From Crocodylus rhombifer (taxonomy: Eukaryota; Chordata; Crocodylia; Crocodylidae): DNA of 64,000 bases. Under the pieces are notes generated by a model. That model had not been told where the DNA came from. It searched no databases and saw nothing but the letters and a program-made list of their open reading frames with translations. The translations under genes were made by a program, and so were the position numbers. This document shows positions 22,550-34,714 of the stretch, in pieces. The DNA is taken from NCBI GenBank assembly GCA_038503035.1, contig JAVSML010025217.1:62001-126000 (forward strand). Direction: 5' to 3'. How positions within the stretch are numbered: the first letter of the stretch is position 1; the number at the start of each line of letters is the position of its first letter.

Positions 22550-24830
22550 TACACTTATACAGAAAACCAAATTTTAGGCTTTTGGTGCCCTCTGTCACAT
22601 ATGAGAAAGACGCAATCTGTGTCCAAATGAATACAACTTAGAGCAACTGCTTTCATTTTAACCACTCAAGCAGAGAGAGATAAACAGGAGAGAAAGAAGG
22701 CTTTGTTTCCCTCTTATCATGCAAGTTACCCTTCTTGACCCAAAAGATCCAATTGTGGCAGATTTTTTAATGAATATTTAGTGTTTTTTTAATGAGTACT
22801 TTGGATTCTTTTACTAAGCTAGAGTCATCATCATCAACAATCCCTCACAGTTAAGAATGATTGTCTTTTATGATTGTCTGTGGGTCTGAAGATAGCTGAC
22901 AAGGCCTATCTAAGATCGACAGGTTCTACTGCAATTTGGGGTGGGGGACCATTTGGGATGGGGTCACTTTCTAGTAGAAGGCTGGAAAGACAGAGAGAGG
23001 AATGAGGAAAAGATGATTTTTTCCTTCCTCCTATGATATAGTTACTTGTATTGACCCCAAAAGATAGCCAACATTTGATTTCTTGAAAGTTGTGCCTGGT
23101 AGGAGGAGAAACCAGTGCTGAATTTGGGTATTCCATTGATACAATCTTGCTCTTTTTTAAAGAATGCATGAAATACTCTTCCCCTGAACACATGCGAGCA
23201 AGGGAAGGAAGAAGGGGGATGGGGAAATCAGAGAGGAAATAATTTCCCTGTTTGCAGCCCCAGGCTCTTTCAGTCAGAGCGCTGACCCAACACCCCTAAG
23301 ATTCTATCAGGGTCATACACAGTGTTGGTTTAAGCTGTGCCAGGCTTTCTTTTTTGTGTTGTTTCTTTGTGAGCGCTGCTCAGTTCTCAAGCTCAGCCTT
23401 CTCGCATACCACCATAATACACACACATCCAAAAGAAAACTCAAGGCCTACCTAGACAGTAGGCCCTCTCTGTTGTAGGAGCAGCTCTTGGGGCCTGTGG
23501 GCACTCGTGGCAGAGCCCCCCTGCACAGCACATGGCAATGGGGCACAGGGAACTCATGCAGCAGCTACCCCATGTTATGCATGCAGTGCACCTTGGCAGA
23601 GTGCTGCACACTATCTAGGACCTGGGGCCACTGAGGATGAGCACTGCCAGGCTCTGGGTGACATATGGAGCTGCCCCAGCTCCCAGGCCAATCAAGCTGA
23701 GTACTAGGGAACCAACCCAGGGGCTGGGGAATTGAACAGGGAGCCAGGGAATCAAACCAGGGGCTGGGGGAATATTTAGTTTCCCTAAACATTCCACCAG
23801 GTCCCAGTTGGATTCCCCGGCTCCTTGATTTTTTCCCCAGGACTCTGATCGCTTCCCCCAGCTCTTCCCGGGGGATGTGGGGCCCCAGATGATGCAGGAT
23901 GACCTCAGGTTGCTGTTGCCAGCTGGTGATGGTGGCAGCTCTGGGCTATTTCCCCAGCTGGCAGCAGCAGCCTGCTGAAACCCCGCCTGCAAATCCAAGG
24001 GAGTGATGAGAGAGCTGGGGAATTGAGTTGGGAGCTCCAGCTGACACGTGAAGCCACCCCAGCTCTGGGATACTGCGCGCCACCCTGCTGTGCCATGCTG
24101 CGCCCACGCCATGGGGAGCTGCCACATGGGTGCCAGGTGGGGGGAGGTGATTCCCACTGCCCCCCGCTGCCCTCTGCTGTGCAGGGGTCTCTGACACAAG
24201 CACCCAGAGGCCCCTGATAGCCACTGCTGCAGGCAGTGAGTTAGTGGTTTTTAAAGTGCCAGGACTAGGCTAGGGCCGGGCGGGGGATGGAGCTGGGCAG
24301 GGCAGCCATGGGAGCTTCTCCTGTAGCTCCCCTGGCTATGTCTGCTTCTACCCCACTGGGGGGAGCTGCAGGGGCTCTGCTGTGGTGCCGCTTGCCCCGC
24401 CAGCATGCGGGGGGGGGCACAATGTAGGCATGCCTTGCTCCAGGCAGCAGCAGGGCATAGCCCCTGCTCCCAGTGCTACCATGCCCACATCACCTCTGGG
24501 AGCAGAGCCTCTGCCCTGCCACCACTTGCCAGCTGGGGCAGAGGGTGCAGGATGCCAGTGCAGCAGCACTGGGAGTGGGGGCTGCTCTGTTCTGCTGCCA
24601 TTTGCCCCTTTCCACCTGGAGAGAGCTATGCCCACATCTTGCCTGCCCCAGCTGGGCAAGCAGCAGCAGGGCAGAGCCCCCGCTCCCAGATCTTCTGCAC
24701 CCACATCCTGTGCCCCTGCTCCCTGAGTAATGTGCTCCCTGCCCTGGCTAGGCAGCTTGTCCCAACCCTAGTCCTTCCCTCCTCCCTCCCCCAACCCCAA
24801 CAGACTTACCAGCTGGAGGCAGCTGTCAGC
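22550..24830. other. Non-coding DNA becoming GC-rich
   Basis: 22800-23420 has the look of an old dispersed repeat (ATCATCATCAACAATCCCTCACAG..., AATTTCCCTGTTTGCAGCCCCAGG) but its class is unknown. 23460-24800 is GC-rich with many overlapping chance frames on both strands and runs such as GCATGCGGGGGGGGGC. No splice, start or domain evidence for a gene. Confidence 0.4.
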
Positions 24831-25013
24831 TGCCTGTTTAGTCTAAGGCTGAATCTCCGAATCAGCCAAATCTTTTTCCAAAGCTTGTTCCTAATTGATT
24901 CAGGGTTTTTACTTGGTCTCCCAATTCGATTCAGATTTGGAGATTCGGTCCTCAAATCAGGCCGAATTTCCTCCGAATCAAATCAGCTACCAAAGCTTCA
25001 CACAACCCTACTT
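24831..25013. mobile_element. hAT element right end, same family as 43440-44159
   Basis: Repeated CGAATC/GATTCGG words and the terminus CAAAGCTTCACACAACCCTA match the inverted left end TAGGGCTGTACGAAGCTTC of the 43440 element. The left terminus was not found, so the copy is truncated or merges into the GC-rich DNA before it. Confidence 0.6.
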
Positions 25014-25119
25014 TTAACCTTAAATGCAGGATTAGAGCTGAACCCAGTAGGTCAACCTATGATATTAGGCTCTTTCTAAAGAGCATATGAACTTTTACAG
25101 AACTATTAAAACTATTTAA

Positions 25120-25290
25120 TAATCTATTAGTTATGTGATTTGTATGCCACCCTTCCCAACAAAGGCTCAGGGTGACTTACAGTAAGAGAACAGTACAACT
25201 TAAAAAGAGCACCTGGAACACATAAAACTAAAATAAAATTAGACAAAAATAAAGCAAGATGAAGGTGACTTTAAGAGGTAGCTTGATAGG
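25120..25290 (-). mobile_element. L2-like LINE 3' tail (tentative)
   Basis: ATGCCACCCTTCCCAACAAAGGCTCAGGGTGACTTACA followed by an A-rich tract resembles the reverse of the GCCCTGAGCC...GGGCGG tail common to L2-type elements and their SINEs in reptiles. No protein-coding part is present. Confidence 0.35.
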
Positions 25291-25717
25291 CCCATACTGG
25301 AAAGAATTAAGAAACCCAGAAAGGAGTGACAACAGCTCACTTAGATCTCTCCTTGTCTATTCCATTCAAGATTTAATTTCTTAATAAAATAATTGGGATA
25401 TCACAAATAGAAACATTCCTACAAAAATGTTTCTAGGAATTTTTTATTTTTATGACTCATTGTCAACCCAAAGCAAAGTCCATTCCAGGATCATTTACTG
25501 TTTTCAATTTAATGAAACAAACAGTAAAAATAGTCTATATAAAATTCCTTAGCAGTTCCATTCAACTTCATTTCACACAGTACTATCTTAAGCTTATGTT
25601 ATATGACCAAGCTAAAAAGTTCCAATTTGTACTGTTATACAATTATAGATACACGATCAAAAATGTTATATAATCATAAATACACGAGAAAAATGTACTT
25701 ACTCATCTAGTCCAGGG
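25291..25717. other. AT-rich non-coding stretch
   Basis: The 73-codon plus frame here is of biased AT composition with no support. Confidence 0.4.
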
Positions 25718-26090
25718 CTGTCCAGCTGGTGGTCCACAGGTCACCTTAGGCGTGTGAGTGGTTAAATTGCAGGCTTTGGGCTCCCACCCAGCCATGAGAC
25801 CTGCATCACCCAAAGTTTTGATTGATCTAAGAGGGGTGTGTTTTTTTGTGTATACATGTTATAATCTGCCTCTGAGAATGGCCATGGTGCCTCTAGCAGC
25901 CACCCTAATCTCATGCCTCATTCTGTGTCCTCAGGGTACCAACTACCCTGTTCTTGCCTGCCACAACTTTGGATGTTCCTATAAATCTGGGAGTCTGCTT
26001 ACTTCCCTGCAGCTGGCACTGACTCAGCAGCCCATAATAGCTTCAGCAATATAGCACTGCCCTCTGGCTCTTAGAGTAACAGGGGGTTTC
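25718..26090. mobile_element. Possible hAT left end
   Basis: CCAGGGCTGTCCAGCTGGTGGTCCAC resembles the hAT terminus CAGGGCTGTCCAACTGG. No inverted partner or 8-bp duplication was found to the right, so the call rests on one end. Confidence 0.35.
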
Positions 26091-26123
26091 TGTTAACCAA
26101 TCTGCAGGCTGAATGATCTACAC

Positions 26124-26791
26124 CAGGGGTGGGCAAAATATTGCCCGCAGGCTGGATTTTCTCCAGCCCAAGATGGGACCCTTTGCCCCGCCAAGCCCAG
26201 GCATGGGTGCAGTGTGGGCCATGACATAGGCTGGTCCCACAGCCCCCAGGCACGCAAACATGTTGGGTTGGCATGGCAGCCAGACTTACTTCCCAGTAGC
26301 CCCAGCAGTGGTGGCTCCTTCTGGCTGCCACTGCCAGTCTCTGCTGCTGCCACCAGGAGTAGGTGGGTGGGGTTTCCATGGAGACCAGCAGGGACCTGCA
26401 TAGCTAGGGAACGTGGATGCGATGGGGCCACAGGCAGGCAAGAAAAAGCATCCAGGATCTGGATAGGTAGGCAAGGTCAGGGCCAGGATCTTGGGGCTGT
26501 GACAGTTGGGACCCTAGGCAGAGCATGATCCGCTCCCCACATGCCTGTGGAACTAGCTCCCATCACAGGGACAGCGCTGTCACAGCCCCAAAATTCCTGC
26601 CCTGCTCACCCATCCTGCTCCTGGATGCTGCTTCCCACCCACCTGCGGCCCTATCCCATCATCCCAGCCACACTTAAGGAGTTTTGGTGAGTTCTTATGG
26701 AGGGTTAAAGGGGGGAGGTGCTGACCTAGCTTGTGACAGCTCACCAAAATTCCCTACGTGGCCTTCTGGCCCAAAACATTGCCCACCCCTG
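26124..26791. mobile_element. Non-autonomous hAT element
   Basis: CAGGGGTGGGCAAAATATTGCCC is inverted as AAAACATTGCCCACCCCTG, perfect at the outer 14 bases. The flanks are ATCTACAC and CTCTGCAG (5 of 8 identical), a decayed duplication at best. The 668-bp interior is GC-rich and non-coding. Confidence 0.8.
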
Positions 26792-26928
26792 CTCTGCAGC
26801 CTGCCTCCCTGAAAACTGGCTCAGTACTTTGCAGCCAGCTTCTCTGTAAGCTGCTCTCTGTACCATTTTGAAACTCCTTAGCTCTGCTGCTTGGTCCTAC
26901 TATCAGTAACAGGGGCTGGAGCCCCTGT

Positions 26929-26965
26929 TTATATATATACACATATATATGTATATATATATACA
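26929..26965. repeat. (TA)n microsatellite at the CR1 junction
   Basis: TATATATATACACATATATATGTATATATATATAC directly abuts the 3' tail of the next CR1. Similar TATA/CATA sequence resumes on the far side at 28811. Confidence 0.85.
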
Positions 26966-28810
26966 ATCATAGAATCAATGAGTGGGAAGGGACCTAGACA
27001 GATCATCTAGTCCGACCCCCTGCCATGGGCAGGAAGGAGCACTGGGGGTGGCAGGGGTAATAAGACCCCAGCCAGGTGCCTATCTAGTCTCCTTCTGAAG
27101 ATCTTCAGGGAAGGTGAGAGCACCACCTCTTTGGGAAGCCTATTCCAGGCTCTGGCCACCCTTACCATGAAGTAGTTCTTCCTAATATCTAACCTAAACC
27201 TATCCTCCCTCAGCTTGTGGCTGTTGTTCCTGGTGACTCCAAGGGGGGCCCTGATAAACAGACTTTCCCCAAGTCCCTGCTGGTGGCCCCTGATAAAGTT
27301 GTAGGCAGCCACAAGATCCCCCCTCAGTTTCCTCTTGTGGAGACTGAAGAGATTCAGGTCCCTCAGCCTCTCCTCATACAGCTGGCCACAGAGGCCCTCA
27401 ACCATATGAGTGGCCCTCCTCTGGACCCTCTCCAGGTTCTCCACATCCTTCTTGAAGTGCGGCACCCAGAACTGGACACAGTCCTCCAGCTGTGGCCTGA
27501 CCAGCGCCACATAGAGGGGGAGCAAGACCTCCCTGGACCTGTTAGTGATGTGCCTGTTGATGCAGGACAGGGTGAAGTTGGCTCTGCCTATTGCTTCATC
27601 GCATTGGCGACTCATATTCATCCTGGAGTCAATCTTGATTCCAAGATCGCTCTCTGCCTCTGCTGCCGAGAGGGTCAGCCCCTAATCTATAACCATAATG
27701 CTGGTTCCCTCTCCCCAGGTGCAGCACCCTGCACTTGTCCTTGTTGAACCACATCCTATTCAGATCCGCCCACTTCTCTAACCTATCCAGGTCTGCCTGG
27801 ATGTGGTCCGTGCCTGCCGGGGTATTCACTTTGCCTCACAGCTGGGTGTCATCAGCGAACTTGAACAGGGTGCTCTCCACACCCTCGTCCAGGTCACTAA
27901 TGAAGATGTTGAACAGCACTGGTCCAAGGACCGAGCCCTAGGGGACTCTGCTGCCCACACCCTCCCAGGTCGACATTGACCCATCCACCATCACCCTCTG
28001 GGTGCACCCCTGGAGCCAGTTTGCCACCCATGTGACCATGCATTCGTCAATGCCGCAGTCCCTCAGCTTGCCCACCAGAATTGGGTGGGACACTGTGTTG
28101 AAGGCCTTCTGGAAGTCCAAGAAGATGACATCGACTTCCTCCTTCCCATCTAAGCTCTTTGTTACCTGGTCATAGAAAGAGACCAGGTTAGTCAGGCAGG
28201 ATCGGCCTTGCACGAACCCATGCTGGTTACCCCTCAACATTACTTCCCCTGTAGGGCTCTCACAAATGTGGCCTTTGATAATTTTTTCAAAGACCTTCCC
28301 CAGAATACAAGTGAGGCTGACTGGCCTGTAGTTGCCAGGCTCTTCCTTCCTCCCCTTCTTGAAAATAGGGACCACATTGGCCCTTTTCCAGTCCTCAGGG
28401 ACTTGGCCCGAGCACCAGGAGTCCTCGAACAGCCATGCCAATGGTTCTGCAATTACACCAGCCGATTCCCTCATCACCCGTGGATGAAAGTCATTCGGGC
28501 CTGCTGACTTGGATACATCTAAACCTTCCAGGTAATCCTTAACTAGGTCTGAACTAACAGTCAGGGGAGTCGCATCCTTCCTGGGCCTCTCTATGCTGTC
28601 ACCTGAGAGCACCCCGTTGTCAGCGGGCAGGAACATGGAGGCAAAGAACTTGTTGAAGAGTTCTGCCTTCTCTTGTGTGTCCGTCACCAACTGCCCTGCC
28701 CTGCCCTGCCCCATAGGGGTCCAATGTTACTCAGAGACTTCTTCTTGCTACCTGTATACTTGAAGAAGGACTTTTTGTTATCCTTAATCCCAGAAGCTAA
28801 TCTAAGCTCT
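26966..28810 (-). mobile_element. CR1: CR1 LINE, longest copy in the window
   Basis: The tail ATCATAGAATCAATGAGTGGGAAGGGACC lies at 26966-26995. Reading leftwards from 28810: KKSFFKYTGSKKK, FNKFFASMFL, then the RT domain ([61 protein letters not shown]) in 28714-27938. FKFADDTQL follows near 27850, and the C-terminal region in 27829-27629 and 27621-27007. Stops and shifts separate these frames. In motif A the usual FDTV is FNTV. The N-terminal endonuclease is absent, so 1.85 kb of a roughly 4.5 kb family remains. Confidence 0.96.
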
Positions 28811-28890
28811 AGTATATGTACATACATACATACATATATATATCTATACACACATACATACATACTATATATATACATATACATATTATG

Positions 28891-28936
<46 letters not shown>

Positions 28937-28988
28937 CAGACATACATACATACATACATATGTGTGTGTGTGTGTGTGTGTGTACCCA
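28811..28988. repeat. Compound (TA/CATA/CA/TG)n microsatellite
   Basis: TATG and CATA tetramers, a (CA)n run of about 17 units, CATA again and finally (TG)n. The (CA)n and (TG)n runs on one strand can pair. Short CATA/TGTATG sequence resumes at 29364-29390 beyond the next hAT element. Confidence 0.95.
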
Positions 28989-29355
28989 AAGCCAACCCCA
29001 GGAGGGTGAAGGGCCCTGGGCGAATCAGCCTGCGCAGAACCCCTTTAACATTGTGCGGGGCTATGGAGCCCCCGCAAAGGCAGGGAATGGCAGTGCAGCA
29101 GCAATGAAATTTGGTGCCCAGGGCCAAGCAGATCCTGCATGCCCTGGACAAATGGATGTGAAGCGGGTGGCGTACAGCACAGGGGGATAGGGGAGGGTGG
29201 CGAGCAGCTGGATGCTTCTTATCTGGCAGGGGTTTGAGCCACCAACTCCAGGTAGGCCCCGTGAGAGAGGCTGTGGCTGCTCTGCCTGGCTCCACAAGGC
29301 CCCCCAAAGCCTGGGGGCAGTTGCCCCAATTTGCCGTACCCAAAGGATGGCTCTG
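28989..29355. mobile_element. hAT-type element inserted in the microsatellite
   Basis: The perfect 8-bp repeat TGTACCCA lies at 28981-28988 and 29356-29363. The left end AAGCCAACCCC and right end GGATGGCTCTG are imperfect inverted repeats. The interior is GC-rich and non-coding (367 bp). Confidence 0.7.
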
Positions 29356-29395
29356 TGTACCCACATACATGTATGTATATATGCACACACCTCTT

Positions 29396-31440
29396 AAGTC
29401 AAACTTCTTAGTCTTTTTTTTTCCTTTTCCAAAACAGCATAATTAATTAAGATGTCCCTAACTTTGCTCAAAAGGCCTTTAAAATAAATATTAGTCTTAT
29501 GAAAAATGCATAAGGGACAACAGAATAACGTAAATAGTCCAACTAAGGGTTACATACTCCATTTGTACTAAATAATTAACCTCTTCCTGTGAAAACAGGC
29601 AGCTTGACAGACACATTTACTTGGGAGCAATGCAGGTCGAATTTAAATTTCTATTTAAAGGTAGAATCATGCCCTCAAAATACAAGAGACTTTTCCTAGA
29701 AAAAAATCAAATGATTTCCACCCTCTCCTCACAGTTCAGGTTAAAGCAGCCAATGGCTAGTTTAACTTGTGCCTTTGGTAACAATATCTACGGAAGTATC
29801 CTGCTGAGCAAAGCCAAAGCACACTGTGCTCTGAACACACTTTTCCTCATTCCTTATACACTTTCCCTCCCTCCCTCGATTCATCTTCTGTTGAGGATTA
29901 CAGCAATGGTGATTTTAGAAGCCATCTATTTAGGGTCTAGGCCTGCTTGATGCAAAAGCTACCATTCAGAAAAGGAGCTGGGACAGGGTAGGACAAAGTG
30001 TCTGGCCCTGGAGATGGGCTTCATCCTAACTGCAATTGTTACATATACACACGCAAAGCTATTATTATGTGCTACACAGCTACAAAACCCTTAAAGAATT
30101 CTCCTGGGGCAGTGTTTCCTAAACTATGTTAGGTAGGTTCAGTTTTGAAAATGACATGGTGATATAATATTCTGACTATAAAAGCTTGTAGAATGGCCCT
30201 ATAGGCTCTGCCTGTGTGAAGGTTAATGTACATTTACTTTTACTTTATACACTATTTGTGAAGGGTATATTTAGTGAATGGTATCGAAACATGTTCCACT
30301 TTATTTTCCCTTGGAAAATACTGCAACTTATTTTGAGCAAGGCATCTTTGTTTTAAAATCTAATTCCCGCTACACCTATACATGAATATTATCACTAATC
30401 ATTCCTAGACTGCAGATCTTTTCAAACAGCCATCTCACACGGAGTCTTTTTTAATTTACTGTTTCATCACACAACAAATAGATTGACAGTTTTGTACTAA
30501 AAGTGACCATGTCCATATACACTGTGGAATAATGTGAACACAGTACAAATTGCCCCAAGGAATACTGAAGTGATGACACAATAGATCTGTGGGAAAAGAC
30601 TGCTACTTATTAAAGACAGAAAGGAAAAAAATCTGCCATTGTTTATTAAGCTAGGCTCCCTGCTGATTTGAATGGGGGATATTATTTTAAAATCAATATT
30701 ATGTTTTCACCTCAAAGTAATGGTAACTATAATTAATAACAAATATATTTATGCCAAATGTATGGCTCTGAACTAAATCCCACTGATACTAATGGAAAAA
30801 TGTCATGTTCTGTCTTCTGTTACCTGAAAACTACCCTCATTATGAATATAGTCTTCCTCATAGCCCTAGCTAAGCCAGGTTCTCTGATCAGGAGGACTTG
30901 CATCAAGAATACTTTCTAATTACAAAGATTATACCTGTCTAGATAACTGCCCCACTGGAGGCATATTCCTTCTGCTCTAAGCTGTTCTACTCACCTCTAC
31001 AAAATCTGGTAAGAAAACAGGAATTGTACTATAAAGTCATCAGTGATTAATATAATCTAGTTACTGACATGACATTCATAGAAAGAGGCAAGAAAGCTTA
31101 TTGTGGCACAATGAAAGCCCTGAGAGTGATGCCACTGAGTAATATGCAGGCCAAAAGTCACATGACTGCAATCTGTATTCACCTCATTATGCATTCTCTA
31201 CTTATCACATGATTGCAAAAATAAAAGGACTTATCTCAAAGATAACATGGTGTCATCAATTTCAGTTCTCTATAGCTATAACCAAATAAAAGGCCCTGAA
31301 AGTAGGCACCGCTGGGTGTCCTGGACACTGACTACCTATGAGAAATCTAAGGGATGGAGGGTTGTTAGGCCTGCTCAGACAGCCAGGGTCTTTCATGTGT
31401 TATCTCTGTTAGGGGTGGATTTTGGGGTCAGGGATCTAGA
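29396..31440. other. Unique AT-rich non-coding DNA
   Basis: 2 kb with no recognised element. A 109-codon plus frame (29621-29950) lacks splice-site, start-context or domain support. At 31008-31030 strong donor and acceptor signals stand only 11 bp apart and do not form an exon. Confidence 0.45.
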
Positions 31441-32775
31441 TTCATAGATTCATAGACTGCAGAGTTGGAAGGGACCCTGAAGGATCATTGTGTCCGACCC
31501 TCTGCCCCAGGCAGGAAAAGGACTGAGGTCAGATGACCCCAGTCAAGAGCCTATCTAGCCTCCTCTTTAAGACCTCCAAGTTAGGTGATAGTACCACCTT
31601 TCTTGGCAGCCCATTCCAGATTCTGGCCATCTTTACTGTGAAAAATTTCTTCCTAATGTCTAACCTGAATCTACTCTCCACTAGTTTGTATCCATTATTC
31701 CTAGTTACTCCTAGGGGTGCCCTGGTAAATAGTGCATCTCCAACTCTCTGTTGTCCTCCCTTGATAAACTTATAGGCTGCTAAAAGGTCTTCCCTCAGAT
31801 GTCTCTTGTGAATGCTGAAGAGATCCAGATCCCTCAACCTCCCGTCGTAGGGTTTTGTACGGAGGCCACTAAACATATGAGTGGCCCTCCTCTGGATCCT
31901 CTCCAGATTCTCCACATCCCTCTTGAAGTGCAGCACCCAGAACTGGACACTGTACTCCAACTGTGGCCTGACTAGTGCCGCTTAGAGGGGGAGCATCACC
32001 TCGCTTGATCTGTTGGTCATGCATCTGCCAATGCACAATAAGGTGTGATTGGCTTTGTTGATGGCTTCATTACACTGTTGATTCATGTTCATCTTGGAGT
32101 CAACTATAACTCCAAGATCCCTCTCAGCTGCTGACGAAGTCATCCCCCAACCTATATGTGTGCTGGGGATTCTTCTTCCCTAGGTGGAGTACCTTGCATT
32201 TGCCTTTGTTGAGTTGCATCCTTTTCTGTTCTGCCCATTGACCCGACCTGTCCAGATTGGTCTGAATCCGCTCCCTGCCCTCCGGTGTGCTAACTTTTCC
32301 CCATAACTTGGTGTCAAATGCAAACTTGGAGAGAGTGCTCTCCACACCCTTGTCCAAATTGCTGATGAAGATATTAAATAACAACAGCCCAAGGACTGAC
32401 CCCTATGGGACACCACTGCCCACCTCTTTCCAGGCCAAAAACAACCCATCCATCACCACCCTCTAGGTGCGATCCCTAAGCCATTTTGCCACCCACATGA
32501 CTGTGTAAGCATCCACTCCACAGCCTGCTAACTTCCTTATGAAAATAGGATGTGAAGCAGTATTGAAGGCTTTCTTAAAGTCCAAGTAGATGACATTTGC
32601 CTCAGCTCGTGTCAAGGCAGTGTGTTACCCCGTCATAAAAGTCTATAAGATTTGTCAGTCAGGATCTACCTGTGATGAACCTGTGCTGGTTACCTTTCAG
32701 CATCATTTCCCCTGCTGGCCTTCACAAATGCACTCTTTAATTATTTTTTCCAGTGTTTTCTCAAGGATATACATA
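31441..32775 (-). mobile_element. CR1: CR1 LINE with mutated catalytic site
   Basis: The tail TTCATAGATTCATAGACTGCAGAGTTGGAAGGGACC starts at 31441. The frame 31960-31529 gives the C-terminal region (VQFWVLHFKRDVENLERIQRRATH, FSIHKRHLREDL, RNNGYKL, RLDIRKKFFTVK). 32384-32124 has NIFISNLDKGVESTLSKFAFD, where the catalytic FADD has become FAFD. LEKIIKECICEG and MMLKGNQHRF near 32770-32690 mark the 5' limit. Several stops. Confidence 0.95.
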
Positions 32776-34617
32776 GAGCTACAGCTTGCCCTCATATACC
32801 CTTATAAATACACCAACTCTGCAATAAAGTTCAAAAGTATATTATAAACTCACAATCACAAAAAAGCAAGATTAACAGTAGGAAACATACATAACATCAA
32901 GCATGAACAATATACACTGGTTAACTGTCACACACCATAAACAGACCTGCCAGCAAAGGGCAGCATTGGGGTCTTCATAGGCTCACTGAGCTGGAGCGAT
33001 AGTCAGGCCCTCAGTCTTTTCCCTCAGAGGGTCTCAAACCGAAAGTGAGGGAAGGGTAATAATTACCAGTCCAATGGATGATCAAGGTCCTGATCCAATA
33101 ACACTTTAACCAGGTAAATAGCCAATTATAGACCAATTGAATAGGTCACCCCTCTCTCTTTCACTCATACAGTCACTGCTCATACACCTCAGACACACAG
33201 GTATGATCAGCAACCAAGTAAATTCACACACTGTTCAAACCTCAGGTACTCTCAAGCCTCCATATTCCATTCATGCGCCAAATCATGCCTCAGGATTCCT
33301 TAAATATTCACCAAAATCACACTATGTGTCAGTCATTCTTCTCACCAATCATACTCATGTGCACACAACACCCTACGATGGTGTTCTTGGCACTCAGGTG
33401 TAGCACACAGCACTCAACTGGACCACACAAGCTACTGCACATGCTCCCCAGATGTAAGTGGGTCACTGACATCATCAAGGTGGAAAGTTCAGCTATTTTA
33501 GAGCCTTCCCACCTCCAATCAGGGTGCGCATGCTCAGGAGGGATCTCATGTTACGGACCACATGCAACAGCCCAACTGCCAAAAACTGAGTTCACATAAA
33601 CAAACAAACTCATCATATTCAGGTATATGCCTATGGTGCGGTCTTTACCAAAGCCCTTCAGTTCGTTTAATACAAAACATCAACTCAAAGATGCATCTTT
33701 TCCTTTCCTCCTTCCTTTTAAATCCTTGTCCATGACTTGATCATCTCTCACCTTGACTATTGCAACCTTGCCCTTTTGTCTTCTGTGTATTTCCCACTGA
33801 AGCTTGGGAAAGCTTAAAAACTACCATGTACAAATGCTGCTACAACAGTGCCTGGCAAAAATGCAAAAATGCAAAAAAAAATTAATAAAAAAAAAGAAAT
33901 TTCAGACTAGTTTGAAGAGCACTATAAAACTGTTCTGCTGCTGGCTGAGAAAAAAAATGAAGAGAGCTAACCACTGTAAGAAAGCTCCCAACACCATAAC
34001 CTTAGAAAATATGAGAAAGGCTTGAAGAAAAATACATAAGGAGACTAAGAGGTGTGCCCAAGGCTTTTGGCTGAAACCCTGTGATGATATAGTATTCAGA
34101 AAGCAGCTGATACAGGTGATAGTTGTGGAATGTATGTAGGCATTAAATGAGCAATTGGTTAATCAAGAAGAAAACAGTCCCAAAACAGTCCCTCTGAAAG
34201 ACTTAAATGGAAATGTCATTACTGATTGTGGTAGGGCACTTAGGGTGCTTGCACTCTGGACAGCCTACAGAGCCACTAGCAGGTGTAGGCAAGAGCTAAT
34301 TGGAAGTCAGTTGACCCAGCCAGAAGGTGAGGCTAAGCCTGATAGACAAAGTTATGTCTCACATAGAGACGAGGGGGCTCAGAGATAGGAAAGCCAGAGC
34401 TGGAGACAGCCTAAAGGAAGAAGTGAGCTGAGCCCAGAAGGGGGCTGAATAAGAGCCAGTTAGAGCAGGGGCTGAGAAAGAGAGAGAGAGCTTGAGCCAA
34501 GGGAGCCTGGAGGTGTGACATCAGAAAGGGGCCAAGGAGCTTGCAGCCCTGGAGGGGCCAGGATTGTTGGAGAGGGACAGCATAGACCTGGGGATGGAGG
34601 CAAGGGCCTAAGCCAGT
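32776..34617. other. Unassigned DNA, possibly repeat-derived
   Basis: The part 32780-33650 (CA-rich, low CpG) and the purine-rich part 34330-34617 look like parts of old elements. No LTR ends, TIRs or protein domains were identified. A(n) runs lie at 33860-33900. Confidence 0.35.
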
Positions 34618-34703
34618 TCTGGGTATAACTGAAAACTGCACCCTATTGGGGTTATACCCTGTCCTGGGTATAACCAAAAATTGCACCCTATTGGGGTTTG
34701 GAA
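34618..34703. repeat. Tandem duplication, about 45-bp unit
   Basis: CTGGGTATAACTGAAAACTG...CACCCTATTGGGGTTATACC (34618-34660) is followed by CTGGGTATAACCAAAAATTG...CACCCTATTGGGGTTTGG (34663-34703). The copies differ at a few bases. Confidence 0.8.
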
Positions 34704-34714
34704 TCACAATGGTG

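Noticed and set aside
23507..24726. Long frames on both strands suggesting a GC-rich gene or CpG island.
   Set aside because: Low-complexity GC text, mutually overlapping frames, no splice sites, no domain.
17421..28988. Short regular repeats considered as a CRISPR-like array.
   Set aside because: They are simple microsatellites without unique spacers, in a vertebrate genome.
28684..29388. 234-codon minus frame.
   Set aside because: Chimera of CR1 text, microsatellite (CV)n repeats and hAT interior.
31008..31030. Strong donor and acceptor signals on the minus strand.
   Set aside because: Only 11 bp apart, and the same bases give a plus-strand donor; no exon results.
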